Shown here in pieces: positions 17,931 through 26,893 of a stretch of 64,000 nucleotides of DNA (position 1 is the first letter of the stretch; the number at the start of each line of letters is the position of its first letter). The position numbers were made by a program, and so were the translations under genes. The notes beneath the pieces were generated by a model. That model was not told the DNA's origin and did no database searches. It saw nothing but the letters and a program-made list of their open reading frames with translations. The DNA is taken from positions 124,001 to 188,000 of the forward strand of contig JAVEZQ010000003.1 of assembly GCA_034002905.1 (NCBI GenBank). The letters run 5' to 3'. Origin of the DNA: UBA8914 sp034002905 (GTDB lineage: Bacteria > Pseudomonadota > Alphaproteobacteria > UBA9219).

Positions 17931-19457
17931 TTAGACAAACTCTTTCACATAAGATTCAAGGAAACCCTTGAGCTTCTCTTCAACTTCCGGCTTGATTTGC
18001 TTTTCCTTGCGAATGGCTGCCAGAATATCCGCACCATGATTCTTGAGCGCAATCAAGAACCCCTTTTCAAAGCGAGGTATGTCATCAACCTTCACATCAT
18101 CCAGATGGCCACGTACACCGGCAAAGATCACGCAGACCTGCTCTTCGACAGGAAGCGGTGCATATTGCGGTTGCTTGAGCAACTCGGTCAAGCGCTGACC
18201 ACGGCTAAGCAGCTTCTTGGTTGTAACATCAAGATCTGAAGCGAACTGCGAAAAAGCTTCCATTTCACGGAACTGGGCCAGATCAAGTTTGATCGAACCG
18301 GCAACCTGCTTCATCGCCTTGATTTGTGCCGCTGAACCGACACGGCTGACCGACAAACCAACGTTAATGGCCGGACGAACACCTTTATAGAACAAAGCTG
18401 TTTCAAGGAAGATCTGACCATCCGTGATCGAAATCACGTTTGTCGGAATATAGGCCGACACGTCACCCGCTTGCGTCTCGATGACCGGCAACGCCGTCAA
18501 AGAACCACCGCCAAGTTTGTCATTCATCTTTGCCGCACGCTCCAAAAGGCGTGAATGCAAATAGAAAACGTCACCTGGATAGGCTTCACGGCCTGGAGGA
18601 CGACGCAGCAACAACGACATCTGGCGATAGGCCACAGCCTGCTTTGACAAATCGTCATAAACGATCAGGGCATGCTTAGAGTGATCACGGAAAAACTCGC
18701 CCATCGCGCAACCTGTGTAAGGAGCGATAAACTGCAACGGAGCTGGTTCGGAAGCGGTCGCCGCAACAATGATCGAATATTCGAGGGCACCGGCATCTTC
18801 CAGCGTCTTGACAATCTGAGCAACCGTCGAACGCTTCTGGCCGACAGCCACATAGATACAATGGAGCTTCTTCGAAGGATCAGCTTCGTTGATCGTTTTC
18901 TGGTTGATGAAAGCGTCAATTGCAACCGCAGTTTTACCCGTCTGGCGGTCCCCGATGATCAATTCGCGCTGGCCGCGGCCAATCGGAACAAGGGAGTCAA
19001 TCGCCTTCAACCCTGTTTGCATCGGCTCGTTAACCGATTGACGGGGAATAATACCCGGTGCCTTGACTTCAACGCGACGCATTTCGACATTCTTCAACGG
19101 CCCCTTGCCATCGATCGGGTTGCCCAAAGCATCGACCACGCGTCCCAAAAGCCCCTCACCAACAGGAACTTCCACAATTGCGTCTGTGCGCTTAACGGTA
19201 TCACCCTCACGGATCGAACGATCATCACCAAAGATAACAACACCAACACAATCCGCCTCAAGATTGAGGGCCATGCCTTTGACGCCATTTTGAAATTCGA
19301 CCATTTCGCCAGCGCGCACATCGTCCAAACCGTGGACAAGTGCAACGCCGTCGCCGACTCTCAATACCTCTCCTATTTCCGCCATCTCCGCCGAAACGCC
19401 AAGATTGACGATTTGCTGCTTAAGAACGGACGAAATCTCCGATGCGCGAATATCCAT
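17931..19457 (-). CDS. atpA: ATP synthase F1 subunit alpha
   Basis: This is the nucleotide-binding, non-catalytic alpha subunit of the F1 head. The 508 aa length is typical. Walker A reads GDRQTGKT (residues ~169-176), and the ALIVYDDLSKQAVAYRQMSLLLRRPPGREA stretch (in pieces) carries Walker B and the signature SVSRVGSAAQ near residue 370. The stop is followed 25 nt later by a strong terminator, so atpG, atpD and atpC are not downstream as in the normal atpHAGDC order. The ATG directly follows the atpH stop, so translation is coupled to atpH. Confidence 0.98.
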   Translation of the reverse strand: MDIRASEISSVLKQQIVNLGVSAEMAEIGEVLRVGDGVALVHGLDDVRAGEMVEFQNGVKGMALNLEADCVGVVIFGDDRSIREGDTVKRTDAIVEVPVGEGLLGRVVDALGNPIDGKGPLKNVEMRRVEVKAPGIIPRQSVNEPMQTGLKAIDSLVPIGRGQRELIIGDRQTGKTAVAIDAFINQKTINEADPSKKLHCIYVAVGQKRSTVAQIVKTLEDAGALEYSIIVAATASEPAPLQFIAPYTGCAMGEFFRDHSKHALIVYDDLSKQAVAYRQMSLLLRRPPGREAYPGDVFYLHSRLLERAAKMNDKLGGGSLTALPVIETQAGDVSAYIPTNVISITDGQIFLETALFYKGVRPAINVGLSVSRVGSAAQIKAMKQVAGSIKLDLAQFREMEAFSQFASDLDVTTKKLLSRGQRLTELLKQPQYAPLPVEEQVCVIFAGVRGHLDDVKVDDIPRFEKGFLIALKNHGADILAAIRKEKQIKPEVEEKLKGFLESYVKEFV

Positions 19458-20045
19458 TTACGCTGCCTCCTGTTGCGATTTAAGGTGACGCGCTAAAAGC
19501 GCCAACTTTCCTTTGAGGGATGCGTCCAAAAGACGCGATCCAATTTTGATAACAAGACCGCCCATCAGACTTTCGTCTTTTTCTGTGACGATCTTAACCG
19601 TCCCGCCAGTTAGAAGAGCCAGCTGTTTGGACAGATTCTCTTTCTGCTCGTCGGACAAATGATCCGCCATGGTAACATAGGCCGTATGCTCATTGTGACG
19701 AATCGCCAACTCAGCCTGAAAAACATCGATAATCAAGCCCAAGATTCCCATCCGGCGGCCCTTGGCGAGCAAAGTCAAAAAAGACCCTGTCAACTCATGC
19801 AACTTGGCCCGAGCGACAATCTCTTTCATCAGCTTTTCCATCGCGCTGACAGGCAGACGGGGATGATTTGCCAGAATAGAAAAAATCTTGTCGGAATCGA
19901 TGACTTCTTGAAGGACTTTGACATCCTTCGCCACTTCGTTCAGCACTTTTTTCTCTTCGGCCATTTCCATCAGGGCCGTTGCATAGCGACGCGCCAACAA
20001 GGCTTCGTTACCAGCAATAATTTTCGGTTTGTGGACTTTGGACAC
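19458..20045 (-). CDS. atpH: ATP synthase F1 subunit delta
   Basis: The delta subunit (OSCP) links F1 to the peripheral stalk. The 195 aa protein has the N-terminal helical domain starting ARRYATALMEMAEEK and the C-terminal MGGLVIKIGSRLLDASLKGKL motif split over residues ~165-185, which is diagnostic for the family. The start is GTG at 20043-20045 with GGAG upstream. It is the first gene of a two-gene atpHA unit. About 155 nt separate it from tag; a promoter is expected there but I could not pick one with confidence. Confidence 0.97.
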   Translation of the reverse strand: MSKVHKPKIIAGNEALLARRYATALMEMAEEKKVLNEVAKDVKVLQEVIDSDKIFSILANHPRLPVSAMEKLMKEIVARAKLHELTGSFLTLLAKGRRMGILGLIIDVFQAELAIRHNEHTAYVTMADHLSDEQKENLSKQLALLTGGTVKIVTEKDESLMGGLVIKIGSRLLDASLKGKLALLARHLKSQQEAA

Positions 20046-20200
20046 TTCTAGACTCCAGCGTTGCGGGCGAATAGTCGATGAAAACTCGACAGGGAAATAG
20101 CAGAGGATCAGCCATCGTGCAACCTTTCTCGTTCCCCAAGGGGCATATTCATGGATGCATTCAATACCTATTTGATATCAATATGTTACTTTACCCCCCG

Positions 20201-20716
20201 TCAGCGCCCTCGAATCTTGGCATAAACCGGACAAGATTCACGATGGGCCCCTTCTAAATAACCGAGACTCATAAGAAACTCACCCACGATTTCAGGCCCC
20301 ATAAAGCGAAAGGTCTTGCGCATCACCTTAACCCAAGCCTCCTTCCCCTGCCCAGCATGAGAATCAAGCCATTTAGCCAATGACCCGTGCGAGCCACGAA
20401 TCGTCTGGATCACAGCCGCATTGGCAATGATCGCCTCGATCTTCTTGCGATTGCGGATGATCACCTCTTCGCCCAACAGACGCTCAACATCCTTAGCCGT
20501 ATAGACCGCAACCTTGTCGGCCTCAAATCCGTCAAAAGCCTTTTGCATCGCTGCGCGTTTCTTGAGCACAATTTCCCACGAAAGGCCGGCCTGCATAATC
20601 TCAAGCGCCATGCGCTCGAAAATTACCGATTCATTCTTGGATGGAAAGCCATATTCCTTGTCGTGATAGGGGCCATGGATCGGATGACCCGGTGCAATGT
20701 CACAGTAATGGGGCAT
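20201..20716 (-). CDS. tag: DNA-3-methyladenine glycosylase I
   Basis: Tag removes 3-methyladenine from alkylated DNA. The 171 aa protein keeps the zinc-ligand pattern of the family: Cys5, His18 in YHDKEYG, and the C-terminal HRESC pair. The core ERMALEIMQAGLSWEIVLKKR (split) and the Glu-containing region match the fold. It is slightly shorter than the ~187 aa E. coli protein and lacks the usual RCxW start. The ATG has a strong AAGGGGGAAGG site and lies 15 nt after rnj, so it ends the nuo-birA-coaX-rnj transcript. Confidence 0.93.
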   Translation of the reverse strand: MPHYCDIAPGHPIHGPYHDKEYGFPSKNESVIFERMALEIMQAGLSWEIVLKKRAAMQKAFDGFEADKVAVYTAKDVERLLGEEVIIRNRKKIEAIIANAAVIQTIRGSHGSLAKWLDSHAGQGKEAWVKVMRKTFRFMGPEIVGEFLMSLGYLEGAHRESCPVYAKIRGR

Positions 20717-20731
20717 ATTCCTTCCCCCTTC

Positions 20732-22426
20732 TCACACCCTGATGAGATGGACCTCGACAACCGGCTTTTTGCCCTGTGTTTCGCGCAGGCGGCGGCGAAT
20801 AACCTTAAACACCGCCTCCTTAAGCCCCTTGTCAGATAAAAGGATAGAACGCGGCATCCGTTCAAGTTCATCAAGAATGTGGTTGGACAACTCTTCTCGC
20901 AATGACGCGATTGTATGCTCATCATCCACACCAAGCAACGTGACCTGCGGATCGCAAACAGCGATCCCGCGACGATCCAGAACAAGCGTAACCACGGCCG
21001 CACCGTTAAAGTTCATCTTACGGCGATCTTTTGCAACGGTTTCATCCAAGGGACGCAGATTAATCCCGTCAAGCCCCCATCGTCCGACAGGCACTTCGGC
21101 AATCTCTTCATAAACGCCCGGCCCCAGCCGCATGAGCTTGCCGTTTTTGGAGATCATCGTACGTGTAAACCCAAGATTATGCGCGAGACGTTCATGTTCG
21201 ACCTGATGGCGCACTTCTCCATGGACAGGCACAATCAAGCGCGGCTTGACCCACTCATAAAAGATTTTCATTTCCGGCTGCCCTGCATGTCCCGAGGCAT
21301 GAAGCAAGGTCCCTTGTGGCACATGATCCGCCGTCACAACATCAATCCCTTGCGATATTAAAAGGTTCTGCACGCGCGCAATTGCCTTTTCATTGCCGGG
21401 GATATCGCGTGATGAAAAGAACACGACATCGCCTCGCTCCAGTTCGGCGACCGGATGATCAAACGCTGCAATGCGTGACAACGCAGCCCGCTTTTCACCT
21501 TGGCATCCCGTGCAAACCATCACGATCTTGTCGCGTGGAGACTGCATCGCTTCATGCTCGCTCAAGAACCCGTTAAACTCGGGAAAGTATCCAAGTTCAG
21601 CGGCCATCTCGGCATTGCGCCAAAGCGAGCGCCCCACAAGCGAAACATACCGTCCGTTTTCCCGTGCTGCCGCCGCAATGGAACGCAGTCTTGCGATATT
21701 GCTGGCAAAACATGTCACCGCTATGCGGCCCTTGCGCCCGTTAAAAAGCTTTTTCAGGCCCCTTTGCGCGTCAATTTCTGAAGGAACGGGCGTTGTGACC
21801 AAGGCTCCGGTCGAATCGCCGACCACGGCCATCACGCCATCATGACCCAGTTCGCGAAAACGCTGTTCATCCGTCAAATAGCCGACAACAGGTTCATCAT
21901 CCAGCTTCCAATCGCCAGTATGAATCACGCGGCCATGGACTGTATTTATGGCTAGCATGTGGCTATCGGGTACGGAATGCGTCACGCGCACAAACTCCAC
22001 CGCAAACGGGCCAAGTTCACAAGAACCCCCATTCGGGATTTCATTCACGCACACCTGATTTTGCAGGCCAGCCTGCGCCAGCTTGGCCCGAATCATAGCG
22101 GCAGCAAATGGTGCCGCATAAATAGGACACCGAAGCTGTGGCCATAAATGCTCGATCGCGCCCAAGTGATCTTCATGCGCGTGCGTAATAACGATGCCGA
22201 GCAAATCAGCGCTACGCTCGGCAATAAACGAAATATCCGGCGTTATGATATCGATGCCCGGTGTGGTTTCGTCACCAAACATAATCCCGCAATCTACCAT
22301 CAGCCACTTGCCAGCCGTACCATAGAGATTCAGATTCATCCCGATCTCACCCGAACCGCCAAGCGGCAGGAACCACAGCGCATCATCGGGAGGAAGATAC
22401 GGATCTTTCTTCTTTTTCAAATTCAT
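20732..22426 (-). CDS. rnj: Ribonuclease J
   Basis: RNase J is a beta-CASP metallo-beta-lactamase with endonuclease and 5' exonuclease activity in rRNA and mRNA processing. The 564 aa protein has the zinc motif VITHAHEDHLGAI (HxHxDH, residues ~78-90), the HTGDWKLD second-metal segment, the beta-CASP motif around TCFASNIARLRSI, and the late VPVHGEVRH histidine block. It lies between coaX (6 nt) and tag, in the usual alphaproteobacterial order after birA-coaX. Together with PNPase at 50.4 kb it covers both 5' and 3' RNA decay. Confidence 0.97.
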   Translation of the reverse strand: MNLKKKKDPYLPPDDALWFLPLGGSGEIGMNLNLYGTAGKWLMVDCGIMFGDETTPGIDIITPDISFIAERSADLLGIVITHAHEDHLGAIEHLWPQLRCPIYAAPFAAAMIRAKLAQAGLQNQVCVNEIPNGGSCELGPFAVEFVRVTHSVPDSHMLAINTVHGRVIHTGDWKLDDEPVVGYLTDEQRFRELGHDGVMAVVGDSTGALVTTPVPSEIDAQRGLKKLFNGRKGRIAVTCFASNIARLRSIAAAARENGRYVSLVGRSLWRNAEMAAELGYFPEFNGFLSEHEAMQSPRDKIVMVCTGCQGEKRAALSRIAAFDHPVAELERGDVVFFSSRDIPGNEKAIARVQNLLISQGIDVVTADHVPQGTLLHASGHAGQPEMKIFYEWVKPRLIVPVHGEVRHQVEHERLAHNLGFTRTMISKNGKLMRLGPGVYEEIAEVPVGRWGLDGINLRPLDETVAKDRRKMNFNGAAVVTLVLDRRGIAVCDPQVTLLGVDDEHTIASLREELSNHILDELERMPRSILLSDKGLKEAVFKVIRRRLRETQGKKPVVEVHLIRV

Positions 22427-22432
22427 GAGATT

Positions 22433-23209
22433 CTACGACTTTCTTTTGTTTTTCTCGTAAATAAGGAACAAACCGCGCAGGGTCAAATCCATATTGATTT
22501 CATCAATGCAGGGCAAAGCCTCTATAAACAATTTCGACAAGCCGCCCGTTGCTACAACCTTCATCGGAAAGCCAAACTCTTCCTTTGTGCGTGCAATCAA
22601 CCCTTCGATCATCCCGACATAGCCCCAGAACACGCCAGACTGGATAGCCGTCACAGTATTGGTTGCAATGACCTTAGGCGGACGCGCCACAGCTACGCTG
22701 GGCAGCTTGGCGGCCGCCATATGTAAGGCGCGGATTGACAAATTGACTCCCGGTGCAATGGCACCACCGCGATAAACACCGCTGCCATCTATCACATCAA
22801 TCGTTGTAGCTGTTCCGAAATCAATAATCAACAAAGGCCCCTCATAGAGAGCGACGCCTGCAACGGCATTGATCAAACGGTCAGCACCTAATTCTTCCGG
22901 CCTATCAATCGCAATCTCAACCCCTGTCTCAACATTCTTGGCGCCGACAAGGATAGGCTCACGATGAAAATGATCACGGCACAGCTTGGTGAGGTTAAAG
23001 TTCATATCCGGCACCACGCTGCCGATAATCGCACCATCAACTAACGCGGGGTTTAACCCAGCCTGTGTCATAAGACTTGTCAGGAAAACCGCATATTCAT
23101 CGGAAGTGCGTTGGACATTCGTTGCCGTTCGCCAGAGCCCGACTTGTTTATCCTGATCAAAAAGCGCGAAAACCGTGTTCGTATTCCCCGCATCAATGGC
23201 GAGTAGCAT
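22433..23209 (-). CDS. coaX: Type III pantothenate kinase
   Basis: CoaX phosphorylates pantothenate in the first step of coenzyme A synthesis. The sequence begins MLLAIDAGNTNTVFALF, with the ASKHA phosphate-1 motif DxGNTN. It continues with SVVP, the ELGADRLINAVA region containing the catalytic Asp, and LIIDFGTATTIDVI (phosphate-2). The frame is open 58 codons further upstream, inside birA, but the proper start is the ATG at 23207-23209, which overlaps the birA stop as TAATG. That gives 258 aa, the family length. Confidence 0.97.
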   Translation of the reverse strand: MLLAIDAGNTNTVFALFDQDKQVGLWRTATNVQRTSDEYAVFLTSLMTQAGLNPALVDGAIIGSVVPDMNFNLTKLCRDHFHREPILVGAKNVETGVEIAIDRPEELGADRLINAVAGVALYEGPLLIIDFGTATTIDVIDGSGVYRGGAIAPGVNLSIRALHMAAAKLPSVAVARPPKVIATNTVTAIQSGVFWGYVGMIEGLIARTKEEFGFPMKVVATGGLSKLFIEALPCIDEINMDLTLRGLFLIYEKNKRKS

Positions 23210-23952
23210 TAGTTTGTTCCTTCTCCGATATAAAATACATCGCCCGCGTCGATAACCCTTTCTCCGCCATTGAGCAAGCACAAAATCAGGCCGCCACGTT
23301 CGTCCAATCCGCCAAAATTTCCGGTAATTTCTTCCGTACCGACGCGGACAACGATGGCTCCCAGCTTGGCATCCGCAAGCCATGCACGGCGCACGGGCCT
23401 AAAGCCATCATAACGCAGCGTCATATGCCAATGATCAAGGCTTCGCAAAAAGGACTCTAAAACCTGATGAACCGGAACAACAACGCCTTCGGCCATCAAG
23501 CTTGTCGCGGGATATGGCATATTGTCCGGATGGTTGGCGACATTGATACCAACGCCGATCACAATCCAATCGACGATGCCGTTTTCGCATGGCGCCGCCT
23601 CAATCAAAATACCGCTGATTTTCTTACCTCTAATCAAGACATCATTGGGCCATTTAAGCTGGATATTCGCACGGGGGTGAGCGTCAAGAACGGCATCATA
23701 AACTGCCATTGCGGTTGCAAAACTGTAATACCCGGCCTGCGTGGGCGTACAACGCGGGCGCAACAAGACACTAACGTATAAATTGCCTCTGGGCGATTCC
23801 CACACGCGCCCATGCCGTCCCCGACCGGCTTTTTGCTCGAAAGCCTGCACAACATAACCTTCAGCCTCGCCAGCCAGCGCAGCGAGTTTGACATCATCAT
23901 TCGTACTGTTCGTCACAGACTTTGTCTGAAGGCGGAACATTTGGGGGATCAT
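23209..23952 (-). CDS. birA: Biotin--protein ligase (monofunctional)
   Basis: BirA attaches biotin to acetyl-CoA carboxylase carrier protein and similar substrates. The 247 aa protein has the biotinyl-AMP loop KAGRGRHGRVW (residues ~41-51), LKWPNDVLIRGKKISGIL and GVGINVANHP, followed by a C-terminal SH3-like part. It lacks the N-terminal helix-turn-helix of the E. coli repressor form, so it is an enzyme only. The start overlaps nuoN (ATGA, 4 nt) and the stop overlaps coaX (1 nt). Confidence 0.96.
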   Translation of the reverse strand: MIPQMFRLQTKSVTNSTNDDVKLAALAGEAEGYVVQAFEQKAGRGRHGRVWESPRGNLYVSVLLRPRCTPTQAGYYSFATAMAVYDAVLDAHPRANIQLKWPNDVLIRGKKISGILIEAAPCENGIVDWIVIGVGINVANHPDNMPYPATSLMAEGVVVPVHQVLESFLRSLDHWHMTLRYDGFRPVRRAWLADAKLGAIVVRVGTEEITGNFGGLDERGGLILCLLNGGERVIDAGDVFYIGEGTN

Positions 23953-25403
23953 GGGCCAACCAAACTTTCAACTGCTTGTCGCGCTTCTTCCAGAAAGGGA
24001 GAAGGAAGGAAAATAAAAAGAACCAGCGCTCCACATATTCCTGCGATCAGTAAGGCTTGAGGCCATGCAACTTCATGCGATCGTCGTGAATCAGGTGCTA
24101 GCTCAAAATACATGATTTTAATGACACGTAAATAGTAAGCCGCAGCAACGACGCTACAAAAAACGCCAAGAACCGCCAAAGCTATCCAGCCTGCGCGTAC
24201 CGCGCCCAAAAAAACAAAATATTTGCCGAAAAACCCTGCCAATGGGGGCACGCCGGACAAAGAAAACAAACACACTGCCATGGCAGCCGCCAAATAAGGA
24301 TTTGTTTGTGATAACCCCGCCATATCGGGAATGTCTGTAAACCGATTGGGACCCTGTTCAAGGATAAAAAGAATAGAAAAGATGCCGAGTGTCCCCAGAA
24401 TATAAAGCGTCATATAAAGCAAAATACTTTGTGTCGCCTCGATCCGCGCCACAACATCTATCGCAGGTGTACCGAGCACAGCCAACGCAACCATCAGTGT
24501 TCCCATATTCACAATCGCGCTATAGCCCATAAGGCGTTTGAATGAGGTTTGCCGCAACCCGCCAAAGGCCCCCACAGCCATGGAGGCAACAGACATCACC
24601 GCAAAAACGAATCCGATCGCTTGCCCTATTTGAGACAAAGGTTGCAGACAGAGAAGAGTTAGAACGGAAAAAGCCGCAAGTTTGGGTGCCGTGGCCATAA
24701 AGGCCGTCACGGGTGTCGGTGCCCCCTCATAAACGTCAGGCGTCCACATCTGGAAAGGAAAAACGGAAACCTTAAAGGCAAAGCCCGCCAAAACAAACAT
24801 GGTGCCGACAGTCAGCCCAAGGGCATGTTCATCTGTCGCGCCGCCAAAGGCTTTGGCAAGAGCCCCAAAATCCATCGTTCCGGCAAAACCGTAAAGAAGC
24901 GAAAGGCCAAAAAGCAGGATACCCGAAGACAAAGCGCTGAGCGCAAAATACTTCACGCCAGCCTCACTGGATTTAATGTCCTCACGCCTTGAGGCAACGA
25001 GAACATACAAGGCAAGGTTCTGAAGCTCCAACCCCATATAGAGCGTGATCAGATTATGCGCGGAGATCATCACCATCATCCCCAAGATCGCAAAGAGCAG
25101 CATAATGGAATGGTCGGGTGTCGTTTCAGGATCCCTTTGGAAGGTTGCCATGAAGACAATGGCAGAGGCACCCAACAAAAGCACTTTAACGAAGCAACGA
25201 AGACCATCAGAAACGGCCATGCCGTTCAGCCCGACGCCTTGCCCTGCGCTTTGGCACACCAGCGACGCCACAAAAGCCATCAAGCCCATGGCCATCCAAC
25301 CGACCAAACGCGTTCCTTTGGCACCGCGCCACGCACTATAGAGCAACAAACCCAAGCTTCCCAACGCCATCACAATTTCAGGGAAGACGACAAGCATGTT
25401 CAT
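23949..25403 (-). CDS. nuoN: NADH-quinone oxidoreductase subunit N
   Basis: NuoN is one of the three antiporter-like proton-pumping subunits of the Complex I membrane arm. The 484 aa, very hydrophobic protein has about fourteen transmembrane segments and the Mrp-type motif block GAGTMFVLAGFAFKVSVFPFQMWTPDVYEGAP (split, residues ~210-240) with the conserved membrane Lys. Four-base overlaps join it to nuoM upstream and birA downstream, so it is strongly coupled. Confidence 0.98.
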   Translation of the reverse strand: MNMLVVFPEIVMALGSLGLLLYSAWRGAKGTRLVGWMAMGLMAFVASLVCQSAGQGVGLNGMAVSDGLRCFVKVLLLGASAIVFMATFQRDPETTPDHSIMLLFAILGMMVMISAHNLITLYMGLELQNLALYVLVASRREDIKSSEAGVKYFALSALSSGILLFGLSLLYGFAGTMDFGALAKAFGGATDEHALGLTVGTMFVLAGFAFKVSVFPFQMWTPDVYEGAPTPVTAFMATAPKLAAFSVLTLLCLQPLSQIGQAIGFVFAVMSVASMAVGAFGGLRQTSFKRLMGYSAIVNMGTLMVALAVLGTPAIDVVARIEATQSILLYMTLYILGTLGIFSILFILEQGPNRFTDIPDMAGLSQTNPYLAAAMAVCLFSLSGVPPLAGFFGKYFVFLGAVRAGWIALAVLGVFCSVVAAAYYLRVIKIMYFELAPDSRRSHEVAWPQALLIAGICGALVLFIFLPSPFLEEARQAVESLVGP

Positions 25404-26893
25404 ACAGCCCCCTTTCCGCCGACAAGATGCACGACATCAGTCGCAAAAACATGCCGGAACGTTTCGGGGTAAAGCCCCATCCACAAAATAAACAAAATAA
25501 GCGGTGCGAACATCGCCTTCTCTCGCAAAGTCAAATCGGTAAGCGATTTGACGTCTTCCTTGTCACAGGGGCCAAAAAAGACGCGGCCATAAAGCCAGAG
25601 CATGTAAACAGCGCCGAGGATAACGCCCAGTGCAGCAACTGCCGCCACGGCAGGCCGGTAGAGCCATGCCCCCTGCATCGCAAGAAACTCGCCTACAAAA
25701 CCCGATGTGCCCGGCAACCCAACGGCAGCCAGCGACAAAAGCATCGCCAGAGTCGCATAGCACGGCATGATCGTCGCCACGCCGCCAAAACGCGCAATCT
25801 CGCGCGTATGAAGCCTCTCATAAACAACACCAACGACAAGGAACAACCCGGCCGACACAAGGCCATGGGACAGCATCACGAACAACGCCCCTTCAACACC
25901 CGGCACCGTTCCCGAAAACAGCCCCAACGTCACAAACCCCATATGCGCCACGGACGAATAGGCAATCAGCTTTTTTATATCCGTCTGCGCCAACGCCACA
26001 AGGGAGGTATATACGATGGCAAACAGACTAAGCCCCATCACCCACGGCGCGAAATGGGTACTGGCCTCTGGCAACATCTGGAGCGAGATGCGGATAAAAC
26101 CATAGCCCCCCATCTTGAGCAGCACACCCGCAAGGATCACACTGCCCGCTGTCGGCGCTTCGACATGAGCCAAGGGAAGCCATGTATGAAAAGGCCACAT
26201 CGGCGTCTTGATTGCAAAGGAAGCAAAAAAGGCCAACCACAGCCACAACGCCACATCCCGCGGCAATGTCGCATGCGCCATCTGTGTCATATCCGCACTT
26301 TCTGTTTTCAAAACCATCGCAAAGATAGCGATCAGCATTAGAACGGAGCCCAGAAACGTATAAAGGAAAAACTTCATTGCCGCATAAAGGCGCTTCTCGC
26401 CGCCCCACACGCCAATGATGAGGAACATGGGGATGAGGACACCTTCAAAGAAAACATAGAAAAGGACAAAATCGAGCGTCGTAAAGACGCCGATCATCAT
26501 TGTCTCAAGAAGCAGCAAAGCCGCCATAAAAGACGGTACACGCTCTTTCACCGCAAAACCCGATAAGATCGCGATAGGCGACAGCAAGGCGGAAAGCAAA
26601 ACAAACCAAAGAGAGATACCATCAATCCCTTTATGATAAGCAATACCAAAGGCGGGGATCCAGTCTTTCTTTTCAATCAGCTGGTAGCCGCCTGCCATCG
26701 CGTCGTACCCCGCATAGATTGCAAGCGACGAGATAAAGGTCAGGATAGAGACCCCCAGCGCAATCCAACGGGAAGCCTGTGTGCGCTTCTCTTCGTGACC
26801 CGAAGGAAACAGGATCGGCAAAAGAGCAATCACCGCCACGCCAAAGAGCGGCAGAAAGGTTACAAAACTGAGGAGCGGAAAGGCCATACTCAC
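25400..26893 (-). CDS. nuoM: NADH-quinone oxidoreductase subunit M
   Basis: This is the middle antiporter-like proton-pumping subunit. The protein (~497 aa) has about fourteen membrane segments, with the conserved FFASFAIKTPMWPFHTWLPLAHVEAPTAGSVILAG stretch (in pieces) holding the pump Lys residues. The open frame extends further upstream, but GGAGG lies six bases before a GTG at 26891-26893 that overlaps the nuoL stop (GTGA). The ATG two codons later (26887) is the alternative. The stop overlaps nuoN by 4 nt. Confidence 0.97.
   Translation of the reverse strand: MSMAFPLLSFVTFLPLFGVAVIALLPILFPSGHEEKRTQASRWIALGVSILTFISSLAIYAGYDAMAGGYQLIEKKDWIPAFGIAYHKGIDGISLWFVLLSALLSPIAILSGFAVKERVPSFMAALLLLETMMIGVFTTLDFVLFYVFFEGVLIPMFLIIGVWGGEKRLYAAMKFFLYTFLGSVLMLIAIFAMVLKTESADMTQMAHATLPRDVALWLWLAFFASFAIKTPMWPFHTWLPLAHVEAPTAGSVILAGVLLKMGGYGFIRISLQMLPEASTHFAPWVMGLSLFAIVYTSLVALAQTDIKKLIAYSSVAHMGFVTLGLFSGTVPGVEGALFVMLSHGLVSAGLFLVVGVVYERLHTREIARFGGVATIMPCYATLAMLLSLAAVGLPGTSGFVGEFLAMQGAWLYRPAVAAVAALGVILGAVYMLWLYGRVFFGPCDKEDVKSLTDLTLREKAMFAPLILFILWMGLYPETFRHVFATDVVHLVGGKGAV

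Noticed and set aside
18672..19496. A 274-codon plus-strand frame opposite atpA
   Set aside because: Antisense shadow; atpA is fully conserved on the minus strand.
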